Below, one piece after another: positions 1 to 5,424 of a DNA stretch of 5,424 nucleotides. Numbering within the stretch: the first letter of the stretch is position 1; the number at the start of each line of letters is the position of its first letter. The DNA is from Thalassospira sp. UBA1131. GTDB taxonomy: Bacteria; Pseudomonadota; Alphaproteobacteria; Rhodospirillales; Thalassospiraceae. A program made the position numbers and the translations under genes. The stretch covers positions 67,031 through 72,454 of the forward strand of contig NZ_DCAO01000093.1 of the NCBI RefSeq assembly GCF_002311515.1, written 5' to 3'. The notes beneath the pieces were generated by a model. That model had not been told where the DNA came from. It worked only from the letters and a program-made list of their open reading frames with translations, and made no database searches.

Positions 1-489
1 AACCTGTTTGCCGAGGACAAGGAAAATATCGAGCGCGCCTACCTTGCGGTCGTGTGGGGTGTTCCCCGCCCCCGTTCAGGTGATATCGAAGGCAATATTG
101 GCCGCAGCCCGCGCAATCGGAAAAAGATGGCAGTGGTCAAAAAAGGGGGGAAATATGCCCTCACACACTACAAGACTCTGCAAACTCGCGACGACTCGTT
201 GGCGTCCCTTGTTGAATGCCGTCTTGCAACCGGACGGACGCATCAAATTCGTGTTCATATGAACTATATTGGGCACGCACTTGTATGTGATCCGGTTTAC
301 AGCCGAAACAGACCGGCTGGTAAACTCAACCTAGAAGCGCAACAGATTTTGAACGCATTCAACAAACAGGCGCTGCATGCCCGAACGTTAGGATTTCTGC
401 ACCCTCGCACCGGTGCCTATATATCCACAGAGGCACCTATACCAGGTGACCTTTTGGCGTTAATAAAGGCCTTAGAACTATACCTTTGA
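1..489 (+). CDS. RluA/RluD-family 23S rRNA pseudouridine synthase, C-terminal part (5' truncated by window)
   Basis: The reading frame is open from base 1 to a TGA stop at 487-489, giving 162 visible residues. RluA-family enzymes isomerise specific uridines of structured RNA to pseudouridine in the cytoplasm; RluD-type members act on 23S rRNA. Visible family marks are ERAYLAVVWG near fragment residues 11-20, the conserved block ECRLATGRTHQIRVHM at about 72-87, DPVY at about 97-100, and a C-terminal segment with QALHARTLGFLHPRTG. The catalytic Asp (HRLDxxTSG motif) and any N-terminal S4 domain would lie upstream of the window, so activity and exact subfamily (RluA, RluC or RluD) cannot be judged. 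The fragment is about half of a typical RluD of roughly 320 residues. The nearest internal start, a GTG at 52, falls inside conserved sequence and is not the true start. rpoH follows on the same strand after 119 bases, an arrangement I recall as common in alphaproteobacteria. Confidence 0.93.
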   Translation, partial: NLFAEDKENIERAYLAVVWGVPRPRSGDIEGNIGRSPRNRKKMAVVKKGGKYALTHYKTLQTRDDSLASLVECRLATGRTHQIRVHMNYIGHALVCDPVYSRNRPAGKLNLEAQQILNAFNKQALHARTLGFLHPRTGAYISTEAPIPGDLLALIKALELYL

Positions 490-523
490 ATAGCCGATAC
501 TAGCCTTACTGTCTAATTTTCCA

Positions 524-551
524 TTGACGGTTTCTAATACTCCCGTATAAG
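524..551 (+). promoter_or_regulatory. Candidate rpoH promoter (sigma-70-like, with a possible heat-shock-like -10)
   Basis: TTGACG at 524-529 (five of six consensus bases) is followed after 16 bases by TATAAG at 546-551 (four of six). Transcription would begin near 557-559. The bases CCCGTATAA at 542-550 also loosely resemble a sigma-32 -10 element, with ATTGACG at 523-529 as a poor -35, so overlapping housekeeping and autoregulated heat-shock control is possible. This is pattern matching by eye. The -10 lies inside the left arm of the 540-602 inverted repeat. Confidence 0.45.
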
Positions 552-602
552 CTCTTAAAAAGTGCAAGGGGTAAGATGCACTTTTAGAAAGCAATACGGG
601 AG
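540..602 (+). promoter_or_regulatory. Extended imperfect hairpin in the rpoH leader that pairs with the Shine-Dalgarno region
   Basis: CTCCCGTAT at 540-548 is perfectly complementary to ATACGGGAG at 594-602 (9 bp). Nested inside, AAAAGTGCA at 558-566 is perfectly complementary to TGCACTTTT at 577-585 (9 bp) with a ten-base loop. Between the two stems, 551-553 can pair with 590-592, and 555-556 with 587-588 (one G-U), so the whole stretch can fold as one interrupted hairpin. The right outer arm covers most of the rpoH ribosome-binding sequence GGGAGG (598-603). If the full stretch is transcribed, translation of rpoH could be masked, as in an RNA thermometer. If transcription starts near 558, only the inner stem forms and the site is free. 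A DNA operator is an alternative reading. Confidence 0.6.
576..587 (+). CDS. Possible three-codon upstream ORF (Met-His-Phe) in the rpoH leader
   Basis: ATG CAC TTT TAG occupies 576-587. It is preceded by AAGGGG at 566-571, a good Shine-Dalgarno match four bases before the ATG. The AGGGG lies in the loop of the inner hairpin (558-585), while the coding bases form its 3' arm. The mini-ORF is in the same frame as rpoH, separated from the rpoH ATG by the TAG and seven sense codons. Ribosomes using it would open the inner stem and terminate about ten bases before the rpoH Shine-Dalgarno. Such a short string can arise by chance, so translation is unproven. Confidence 0.3.
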   Translation: MHF

Positions 603-603
603 G
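598..603 (+). promoter_or_regulatory. Ribosome-binding site of rpoH
   Basis: GGGAGG lies five bases before the ATG at 609, a strong Shine-Dalgarno. It favours ATG 609 over the adjacent in-frame TTG at 606, which would leave only two bases of spacing. Confidence 0.75.
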
Positions 604-608
604 CTTTG

Positions 609-1475
609 ATGAAGCAAGGAAACGCTCTTCCAACTATCTCTCAAGATGGTCTCACGGTATACCTTCAACGTATACGCCGCTACCCGATGCTTACGCCGGA
701 ACAGGAGACGACCTATGCCTGTAATTTCCGGGACAAGGATTGCGATAAATCTGCTGAAAAACTGATTACCAGCCACTTGCGCCTGGTCGCCAAGATCGCG
801 ATGAGTTACCGCGGTTATGGCCTGCCGATCAATGAACTCATTTCCGAGGGCAATGTCGGCCTGCTGCAGTCGGTAAAACGCTTCGACCCGGACAAGGGCT
901 TCCGCCTTGCGACCTATGCGATGTGGTGGATCCGCGCCGCCATTCAGGAATACATCCTGCATTCATGGTCGCTTGTGAAAATGGGTACGACTGCCGCACA
1001 GAAAAAGCTGTTCTTCAACCTGCGCAAACTCAAAAGCCAGATGCAGGCAATTGATGAAGGCGACCTTCAACCTGAACAGGTCGAACTGATCGCAACCAAA
1101 CTCAATGTGTCCGAAGATGACGTTGTGATGATGAACCGCCGCCTGGCCGGACCGGATCACTCACTGAATGCGCCGGTCCGTATTGAGGGTGACGGTGAAT
1201 GGGTCGACTGGATCGAAAGCGATGACGAAGACCAGGAAACCCTTTATGGCAAACGTGAAGAATTCCTGCAGCGCATGAGCATGCTCAAAAACGCGATGTC
1301 GCATCTCAATGATCGTGAGCGCGATATTCTGACGCAACGCCGCCTGCTTGAAAGCCCGGTCACGCTTGAAAACCTGAGCCTTGCCTATGGCATCTCTCGC
1401 GAGCGCATCCGTCAGATCGAAGTACGCGCCTTTGAAAAGGTCCGCAAATCGATCCATACGGACCTGCCCCACTAA
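609..1475 (+). CDS. rpoH: RNA polymerase sigma-32 (heat-shock) factor RpoH
   Basis: This is a 288-residue group 3 sigma factor that directs RNA polymerase to heat-shock promoters such as those of chaperones and proteases. Region 1.2-like sequence LTVYLQRIRRYPMLTPEQE is at residues 15-33. Region 2 spans about 49-120, with the core-binding and -10 recognition stretch SEGNVGLLQSVKRFDPDKGFRLATYAMWWIRAAIQEYILHSW abbreviated here to key points: FRLATYAMWWIR at 98-109. The RpoH-specific box QKKLFFNLR is intact at 131-139, which separates it from RpoD and RpoS. Region 4 covers about 225-280, with a helix-turn-helix around 252-275 (YGISRERIRQIEVRAFEKV) that contacts the -35 element. Length matches E. 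coli RpoH (284). The start at ATG 609 is chosen for the GGGAGG five bases upstream. Expression may be controlled through the structured leader at 540-602, and the gene ends in its own terminator. Alphaproteobacteria often carry more than one rpoH; which paralogue this is cannot be told here. Confidence 0.97.
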   Translation: MKQGNALPTISQDGLTVYLQRIRRYPMLTPEQETTYACNFRDKDCDKSAEKLITSHLRLVAKIAMSYRGYGLPINELISEGNVGLLQSVKRFDPDKGFRLATYAMWWIRAAIQEYILHSWSLVKMGTTAAQKKLFFNLRKLKSQMQAIDEGDLQPEQVELIATKLNVSEDDVVMMNRRLAGPDHSLNAPVRIEGDGEWVDWIESDDEDQETLYGKREEFLQRMSMLKNAMSHLNDRERDILTQRRLLESPVTLENLSLAYGISRERIRQIEVRAFEKVRKSIHTDLPH

Positions 1476-1509
1476 TACTGCCTGCTTTGCGTCCCTTCTG
1501 AAACAACTT

Positions 1510-1540
1510 GCGGCGGACATTGTCCGCCGCTTTCTTTTTT
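1510..1540 (+). terminator. Intrinsic terminator of rpoH
   Basis: GCGGCGGACA at 1510-1519 and TGTCCGCCGC at 1521-1530 are perfect inverted repeats around a single central T; in RNA about eight pairs would form with a small loop. They are followed directly by TTTCTTTTTT at 1531-1540. It lies 35 bases after the rpoH stop. In the opposite direction the stem has no U-run, so it should not efficiently stop transcripts from the convergent operon. Confidence 0.95.
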
Positions 1541-1572
1541 GCATGGTCTCTTTCAATCAGGTCACGCAGTGA

Positions 1573-2058
1573 TCAGTTCCCGGACCGATCCACTTCCTTG
1601 ATCAGACTATCGCCCCAAGTTTTGATAAGTCCGCGCTGTTTCTTGCGCAGTTCACTGACACGACGCTGGGCTGCCAGGTTCAGAACATTGGCAACAATTG
1701 GTGGCATGGCGAGGTATAGAAGCCAACCAAGGCCCGCGGCCCCATACATGATCGACAGCGCCAGCGGCTGGAAAACGGCCTGCGTTGCCCCGCCAACCGT
1801 TTGCGATGGCTGCATCCAGACTTCCAGAATGTAGGGCGCAACCCCTGAAAAGTTCAGACCGAAGACACACCGCGCCATTGTCCTGCCCGCGCTGCGATCA
1901 AAGATAAAGGCCACAAGTGACGGCAACAGCCCGACCGTCAACGTGATAAAGGTGGGAAGTGCGACCATGAACAGCAGCACGGCGGATGCAATAACCGACA
2001 AGCCGGAAAATGCGCTGCGACCGCCTTTTTTTGTGCCTGCTCGTTTACCCTTTGCCAT
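1573..2058 (-). CDS. Multi-pass membrane protein of unknown function, second gene of the kinase-like operon
   Basis: I do not recognise a named family for this 161-residue protein. The N-terminus is short and basic (residues 2-14, rich in Lys and Arg). A long hydrophobic stretch at about 19-53 may form one long or two closely spaced helices with a Pro-containing turn (LPTF, LLPS). A moderately hydrophobic segment lies at about 63-82, and a strong hydrophobic stretch at about 97-128 includes GAAGLGWLLYLAMPP. The C-terminal 33 residues are charged and probably cytoplasmic under the positive-inside rule. No signal-peptidase site, enzyme motif or metal-binding pattern is evident. The start ATG at 2056-2058 is supported by AAGGGA (2064-2069), which overlaps the stop codon of the upstream kinase-like gene. 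The 9-base gap implies co-transcription and likely translational coupling. It could be a membrane partner of the kinase-like protein; that is inferred from context only. Confidence 0.85.
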   Translation of the reverse strand: MAKGKRAGTKKGGRSAFSGLSVIASAVLLFMVALPTFITLTVGLLPSLVAFIFDRSAGRTMARCVFGLNFSGVAPYILEVWMQPSQTVGGATQAVFQPLALSIMYGAAGLGWLLYLAMPPIVANVLNLAAQRRVSELRKKQRGLIKTWGDSLIKEVDRSGN

Positions 2059-2063
2059 GGCGA

Positions 2064-2069
2064 TCCCTT
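2064..2069 (-). promoter_or_regulatory. Ribosome-binding site of the membrane-protein gene, overlapping the upstream stop codon
   Basis: On the minus strand AAGGGA, five bases before the ATG at 2058, uses the last two A's of the kinase-like gene's TAA stop (2068-2070). Ribosomes finishing the first gene are therefore placed at the start site of the second. Confidence 0.7.
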
Positions 2070-4203
2070 AAAAGATATGCATCAAGAACAGCGCGGACAC
2101 TGTCAGTAGTGCGATCATGGTAGACGCGAAAGCAGCCGCCTGTTGCCCGACCTTTTCGGCAAGCTCCATACGGGCCGGCCCTGAAGATTCAAGATCAAAC
2201 ACTTCGCTTTCCGCTTCGGAATATTCCGCGACGGCTTCGACAAACTCTGACTGGTCCTTGCGACGTTCCTGTTCGTCATTGATCAGATTATACAGTTCGA
2301 CAAGGTTGCCGCGTTTGGCCAGTTTGGGAATCTCGGTCTCGACCCGTTCACGACGTGCCTTGCTATGGAATACCTTGATCGCCGGTTCCATCAAACGCGC
2401 CACCCAGTGCGACAGGTTCTGCAAATTGTCCGGCCCATGACGCCACTGCACAATCGCCAGCATGCTGATGATTGCGCGACTATATTCAACCTCGTCTGAC
2501 GGGTTTTGCATCGCCAACAACTGCCCCTCGACATCGTCCTCGAGGCGGGCGGCGATGAAGGCGGCGATATGACGATCCACCGGCCAGCTTTCTTCGGATG
2601 CAGTCTCGGCTGCCTTTTCAAGAGCTGGCAGCAGATCTGCGATCTCGACGACATATTCCTCTTCGACCAGCGGGCTCAGGCAATGCTGGTTGCGCACGGT
2701 CGCATAGAGGCAGCGCTCATACCCGTAACCGGCACTTTGCTGCTGAATGTAATAGCGCAGGTTCTTGTAGAGCTGCTGTTGCCTCTGGACTTCGGGGCTG
2801 TATCCCATCTGACGGCCAAACCAGAAAGATGGAATATCGCGCACGATCACGTCGGCAAAACGTTGGGGCCCCTTTCCATGTTGGACATCATAGGACAGCA
2901 TGAAACCAAGCCCGTCGACCATCGACGAAAACCCCTTGAACCGGATCGGGCCAGCCGGATCAAGAATCAGGATAGATCGCGCAACCAACACGTCCTCTGC
3001 CGACCGTTTATCCGTCCCGGCCCACTGCAGTTGTCGCATGGCATCCGATAGCGCCTTGGCGCGATCATTATCGCCAAGGCCACGCCGCAACCAGACTTCG
3101 ACCGTGCTGTCACGCAACGGGCCAAGCGCGGTTACCCAGTTCTTGGCGATCCCCTGCGCCAGTGAACGCACGGTATAATAATCCCGACCAGCCAGGTTTT
3201 GAGACCGCGCTGCCCGCTTTTCTGTATTGGCCTGAACCGGTTTGGTCCGTCTTCCGTCCAGCCATGCGTTCAATTCGGCCAAGCCCCAGCGTTCTTCGGG
3301 GTCATCACACAACAGGCCACGAACAGGTTCAATCAGAACAAGCGGCAGCTTTTCGTGTGATGCGATTGCCTGAAACGACCCTTTGGCCAGTTTAAGTTCG
3401 ATAATTTCCTGGTCATTCAGCTTTTTGAGTGGCTGGCGACCGATGCCAAGCTCGGCCAAAGTCATACCAAGCGCATAGAAATCGTCGGTCGCATTGCCTG
3501 AACCACGACCGGCAGGATCAGCGCTCATACGTGCTGTGGTCTCATAAACCGCTGGCTGATCATAACCGGGCGGGCCACTGGCACAATCGCCAAGCACGAC
3601 CTTTTCACGCATGGGATCGGCAAAGAACAGGTTATCGGCGCGAATATTGCGGTGTGCCAGCCCCTTCTCACTGAAGGCCTGCATGGCATTCATCAGCGGC
3701 TCGACCACAACCGTGGCAATATCATGCTCATCGATGGCGAGTTTCTTGTGTTCGCGCGCAACGACCTTTCCGCCTGCCGGCTTTTCATAGAAAAGCACCA
3801 TCGTCTTGCGACCAATTGGCGGCCAGTAGGCGGTTTCATAATCGATAAGGTCAATCTGACCGGCCATATGCATACCGGCCAGGAAGGTCAGATGGTCATG
3901 GCGGGTCGGAAGAACCGGATCGGTTACCAGCGCAAAGGCGCTGCCCTCTTCGCGGCGGAGATTGTCAGCCGAATAGGCCTTGCAATGGCCCATATCGAAT
4001 TCGGGCATCCGCAAATCCAGAAAGACGCGAAAATTGCCGATCTCGACACTTTTGCCGCCTGCATTGATCGCGACACCATCAAGCTCAGGGGATTCTTCGG
4101 GTTCCTCAGGCGCAGATGCGCCGCCGCCCGGTGCATCCATCACCGGCCCTGTCGCAGCACCATTCGAAACGTCCTGTTCCTGATCTTCTGCTTGCTCTGC
4201 CAT
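2068..4203 (-). CDS. Protein-kinase-fold protein, probable pseudokinase, with C-terminal membrane anchor
   Basis: This 711-residue protein has an acidic, Pro/Gly-rich N-terminus (1-45), then a degenerate Ser/Thr-kinase-like domain at about 55-316. The catalytic loop is HRNIRADN at 184-191: the Asp of HRD is replaced by Asn186 and the loop Lys by Arg188, while the metal-binding Asn191 is kept. The DFG position reads DCA (Asp206 kept). Subdomain IX is clear (DDFYALG, 240-246), as is the subdomain XI Arg (DDPEERW, Arg305). No glycine-rich loop or obvious VAIK lysine is seen; the beta-3 position may read FALVTD at 90-95. Residues about 330-685 have no motif I recognise. The end is a hydrophobic helix at about 688-711 with nothing after it, typical of a tail-anchored protein with its bulk in the cytoplasm. 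The ATG at 4203 has only GGGA two bases upstream, a poor site; Met22 is a possible alternative start. Residual nucleotide binding or unusual catalysis cannot be excluded. It heads an operon with the membrane-protein gene at 1573-2058. Confidence 0.9.
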   Translation of the reverse strand: MAEQAEDQEQDVSNGAATGPVMDAPGGGASAPEEPEESPELDGVAINAGGKSVEIGNFRVFLDLRMPEFDMGHCKAYSADNLRREEGSAFALVTDPVLPTRHDHLTFLAGMHMAGQIDLIDYETAYWPPIGRKTMVLFYEKPAGGKVVAREHKKLAIDEHDIATVVVEPLMNAMQAFSEKGLAHRNIRADNLFFADPMREKVVLGDCASGPPGYDQPAVYETTARMSADPAGRGSGNATDDFYALGMTLAELGIGRQPLKKLNDQEIIELKLAKGSFQAIASHEKLPLVLIEPVRGLLCDDPEERWGLAELNAWLDGRRTKPVQANTEKRAARSQNLAGRDYYTVRSLAQGIAKNWVTALGPLRDSTVEVWLRRGLGDNDRAKALSDAMRQLQWAGTDKRSAEDVLVARSILILDPAGPIRFKGFSSMVDGLGFMLSYDVQHGKGPQRFADVIVRDIPSFWFGRQMGYSPEVQRQQQLYKNLRYYIQQQSAGYGYERCLYATVRNQHCLSPLVEEEYVVEIADLLPALEKAAETASEESWPVDRHIAAFIAARLEDDVEGQLLAMQNPSDEVEYSRAIISMLAIVQWRHGPDNLQNLSHWVARLMEPAIKVFHSKARRERVETEIPKLAKRGNLVELYNLINDEQERRKDQSEFVEAVAEYSEAESEVFDLESSGPARMELAEKVGQQAAAFASTMIALLTVSALFLMHIF

Positions 4204-4311
4204 GGTCCCGATATTTCTTTACAGGTTATCATTCCCTGAGTGACGCACATACTTGGGCCAAAAGTCTTCCTGACCTAGCCCTCAGAACGCTATCCTCAAA
4301 AGGTTGATAAA

Positions 4312-4340
4312 ACGATACTTGTGATCCCCCCTGTCGGCAA
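4312..4340 (-). promoter_or_regulatory. Possible sigma-70-type promoter for the kinase-like operon
   Basis: On the minus strand TTGCCG (4335-4340) is separated by 17 bases from TATCGT (4312-4317). Each hexamer matches four of six consensus positions and the spacing is ideal. The preceding purA terminator means the operon needs its own promoter in this interval, but other placements are possible. Confidence 0.3.
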
Positions 4341-4341
4341 G

Positions 4342-4375
4342 CTGTTATCCCGCGACCGCAGTCACGGATGAACAG
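4342..4375 (-). repeat. Imperfect 14-bp hairpin between purA and the kinase-like operon
   Basis: Read on the minus strand, CTGTT pairs with AACAG at the base, AT with AT next, and a 7-bp upper stem (one G-U) closes a TGCG tetraloop; single-base bulges sit on each side. On the plus strand the G-U becomes a C/A mismatch, so the fold is better as minus-strand RNA. No U-run follows, so it is not a standard terminator. It lies directly upstream of the candidate promoter and could be a regulator-binding site or a structured 3' element of read-through purA mRNA. Confidence 0.5.
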
Positions 4376-4395
4376 TAAGACCCGCAACTGTAAAC

Positions 4396-4427
4396 AAAAA
4401 AGCCACCAGTCATAAACTGGTGGCTTT
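4396..4427 (-). terminator. Intrinsic terminator of purA
   Basis: AAAGCCACCAGT (4399-4410) and ACTGGTGGCTTT (4416-4427) are perfect 12-base inverted repeats with a five-base loop. On the minus strand the stem runs into TTTTTTGTTT (down to about 4392). It starts 23 bases after the purA stop and should separate purA from the kinase-like operon. Confidence 0.95.
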
Positions 4428-4449
4428 CGAAGTTCGTAAATTCAGGCAA

Positions 4450-5424
4450 TCAGGCGCTGAACGGATCGTGCACCAGAATGGTGTCATCGCGCTCCGGGCT
4501 GGTTGACAGAAGCGCAACCGGCGCTTCAATCAGCTCTTCGATGCGGCGAACATATTTGATCGCTGTTGCCGGAAGATCGGCCCAGCTACGCGCGCCCATG
4601 GTCGTTTCCGACCAGCCGTCGATGGTTTCATAAACCGGTTTGGCTTTTGCCTGCAGACGCTGGTTGGCCGGCAGATGGTCATAGATTTTGCCATCAATGT
4701 CATAACCGGTGCAGATCTTGATTTCATCAAAGCCATCAAGAACATCCAGCTTGGTAAGCGCAATACCGGTGATGCCGTTGACCTTGACCGACTGACGGAC
4801 AAGGGCCGCATCAAACCAGCCACAACGACGCTTACGACCGGTGACAACACCGAACTCGTGACCGCGCTGACCAAGACGTTCGCCGTCTTCATCAAACAGC
4901 TCGGACGGGAACGGACCTTCACCAACACGGGTGGTGTATGCCTTGGTGATACCCAGAACATAACCAACACCCGACGGGCCCATACCGGAACCGGCAGCAG
5001 CCTGTCCGGAAACAGTGTTCGACGACGTCACAAACGGATACGTGCCGTGATCAACGTCAAGCATCGTGCCCTGTGCGCCTTCGAACAGGATGCGTTTGCC
5101 CGCTTCCTTGAACTGATTAAGCGACTTCCAGACAGTGTCGGAGAACGGCAGGATTTTCGGTGCGATTTCCTTAAGCTGCGCGAGCAGTTCCGCACCATCG
5201 ACTTCCGGCTGACCTAGGCCACGCAGAAGTGCATTATGGTGCGTCAGAAGGTTTTCGACCTTAGCTTCAAGCAGATCAGTGTCTGCAAGATCACCTACGC
5301 GGATCGCACGGCGGCCAACGCGGTCTTCATATGCCGGGCCAATGCCACGACCGGTGGTGCCGATCTTGTTGTCGCCCGATGCAGCCGCTTCGCGCGCACG
5401 ATCAAGATTGCCATGCAGCGGCAG
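4450..5424 (-). CDS. purA: Adenylosuccinate synthetase PurA, C-terminal part (5' truncated by window)
   Basis: PurA joins IMP and aspartate using GTP to form adenylosuccinate, the first committed step from IMP to AMP, in the cytoplasm. The frame is open on the minus strand from the window edge (5424) to TGA at 4450-4452, giving 324 visible residues out of about 430. Conserved blocks appear in family order: IGTTGRGIGPAYEDRV at fragment residues 21-36, LFEGAQGTMLDVDHGTYP at about 114-131 followed by VTSSNT, TRVGEGPFPSELFDE, GRKRRCGWFDAALVR, LTKLDVLDG, GARSWADLP, and the C-terminal STSPERDDTILVHDPF. The P-loop-like GDEGKGK motif and the first hundred or so residues lie beyond the window. An ATG at 5062-5064 is internal (Met of GTMLDVDHGTYP) and is not the start. 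All visible signature segments are intact. A strong terminator follows the stop, so purA is not expected to be co-transcribed with the kinase-like genes. Confidence 0.97.
   Translation of the reverse strand: MPLHGNLDRAREAAASGDNKIGTTGRGIGPAYEDRVGRRAIRVGDLADTDLLEAKVENLLTHHNALLRGLGQPEVDGAELLAQLKEIAPKILPFSDTVWKSLNQFKEAGKRILFEGAQGTMLDVDHGTYPFVTSSNTVSGQAAAGSGMGPSGVGYVLGITKAYTTRVGEGPFPSELFDEDGERLGQRGHEFGVVTGRKRRCGWFDAALVRQSVKVNGITGIALTKLDVLDGFDEIKICTGYDIDGKIYDHLPANQRLQAKAKPVYETIDGWSETTMGARSWADLPATAIKYVRRIEELIEAPVALLSTSPERDDTILVHDPFSA

Larger units (their letters stand above)
4204..4395. other. Intergenic region between purA terminator and the kinase-like gene
   Basis: These 192 bases contain no convincing gene. 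They hold the imperfect hairpin at 4342-4375 and a possible minus-strand promoter at 4312-4340. If that promoter is used, it leaves an untranslated leader of roughly 100 bases before the kinase-like start. No strong Shine-Dalgarno stands at normal spacing before ATG 4203. I see no recognisable riboswitch or tRNA. Confidence 0.5.

Noticed and set aside
558..587. Inner leader hairpin with TTTT as an intrinsic terminator for the upstream pseudouridine synthase gene
   Set aside because: The T-run is part of the stem, the stem is A/T-rich, and the next bases are AGAAAG, so there is no real U-tract.
606..608. In-frame TTG as the rpoH start
   Set aside because: It leaves only two bases between GGGAGG and the start; the following ATG at 609 has normal spacing and is the better codon.
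555..962. Minus-strand open frame of 135 codons opposite the rpoH leader and 5' part (also 963-1160 and 1161-1556)
   Set aside because: These mirror the codon structure of the clearly conserved rpoH gene and show no recognisable protein features.
2506..3051. Plus-strand open frame of 181 codons inside the kinase-like gene
   Set aside because: It is fully antisense to a long frame with clear kinase-fold motifs and shows no domain of its own.
3652..4239. Plus-strand open frame of 195 codons opposite the N-terminal part of the kinase-like gene
   Set aside because: Antisense to the coherent kinase domain; its translation has no recognisable motif.
4204..4395. Riboswitch or tRNA in the intergenic region
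   Set aside because: No cloverleaf and no recognisable riboswitch core motif could be found by eye; only one hairpin is clear.
5062..5064. Minus-strand ATG as start of a short separate gene (4450-5064)
   Set aside because: The same frame continues without a stop to the window edge with PurA motifs such as IGTTGRGIGPAYED, so it is an internal Met.
4675..5217. Plus-strand open frame of 180 codons opposite purA
   Set aside because: purA signature motifs on the minus strand explain this stretch; this frame is a by-product.

Overview
The window looks like a piece of an alphaproteobacterial chromosome, probably Rhodospirillales and perhaps close to Thalassospira. The evidence is the RpoH sequence type with its intact QKKLFFNLR box, the rluA-family/rpoH neighbourhood, and a moderate GC content (mid-50s % by eye). 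The genus is an inference. No mobile element, CRISPR array, tRNA or rRNA was seen.

Layout. (1) Positions 1-489 (+) hold the C-terminal half of an RluA/RluD-family 23S rRNA pseudouridine synthase, cut by the window edge. (2) Positions 490-608 are a 119-base leader before rpoH. It contains a candidate promoter, a long two-part inverted repeat that can pair with the rpoH ribosome-binding site, and a three-codon upstream ORF inside that repeat. (3) Positions 609-1475 (+) encode RpoH (sigma-32), followed by a strong intrinsic terminator at 1510-1540. (4) Convergent with it is a two-gene minus-strand operon. The upstream gene (2068-4203) encodes a 711-residue protein with a degenerate protein-kinase fold and a C-terminal membrane anchor. 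The downstream gene (1573-2058) encodes a 161-residue multi-pass membrane protein; the two genes are 9 bases apart. (5) Positions 4204-4449 are intergenic and hold the purA terminator, a 34-base imperfect hairpin and a possible kinase promoter. (6) Positions 4450-5424 (-) are the C-terminal three quarters of purA, cut by the window edge.

How the parts work together. PurA (AMP synthesis), the pseudouridine synthase (ribosome maturation) and RpoH (heat-shock transcription) are housekeeping or stress functions. The kinase-like/membrane-protein pair is the uncharacterised part. Its close spacing and shared membrane location suggest a joint complex at the inner membrane, but nothing in the sequence gives its signal or substrate. 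The two most interesting points are the rpoH leader architecture and the loss of catalytic residues in the kinase-like protein.
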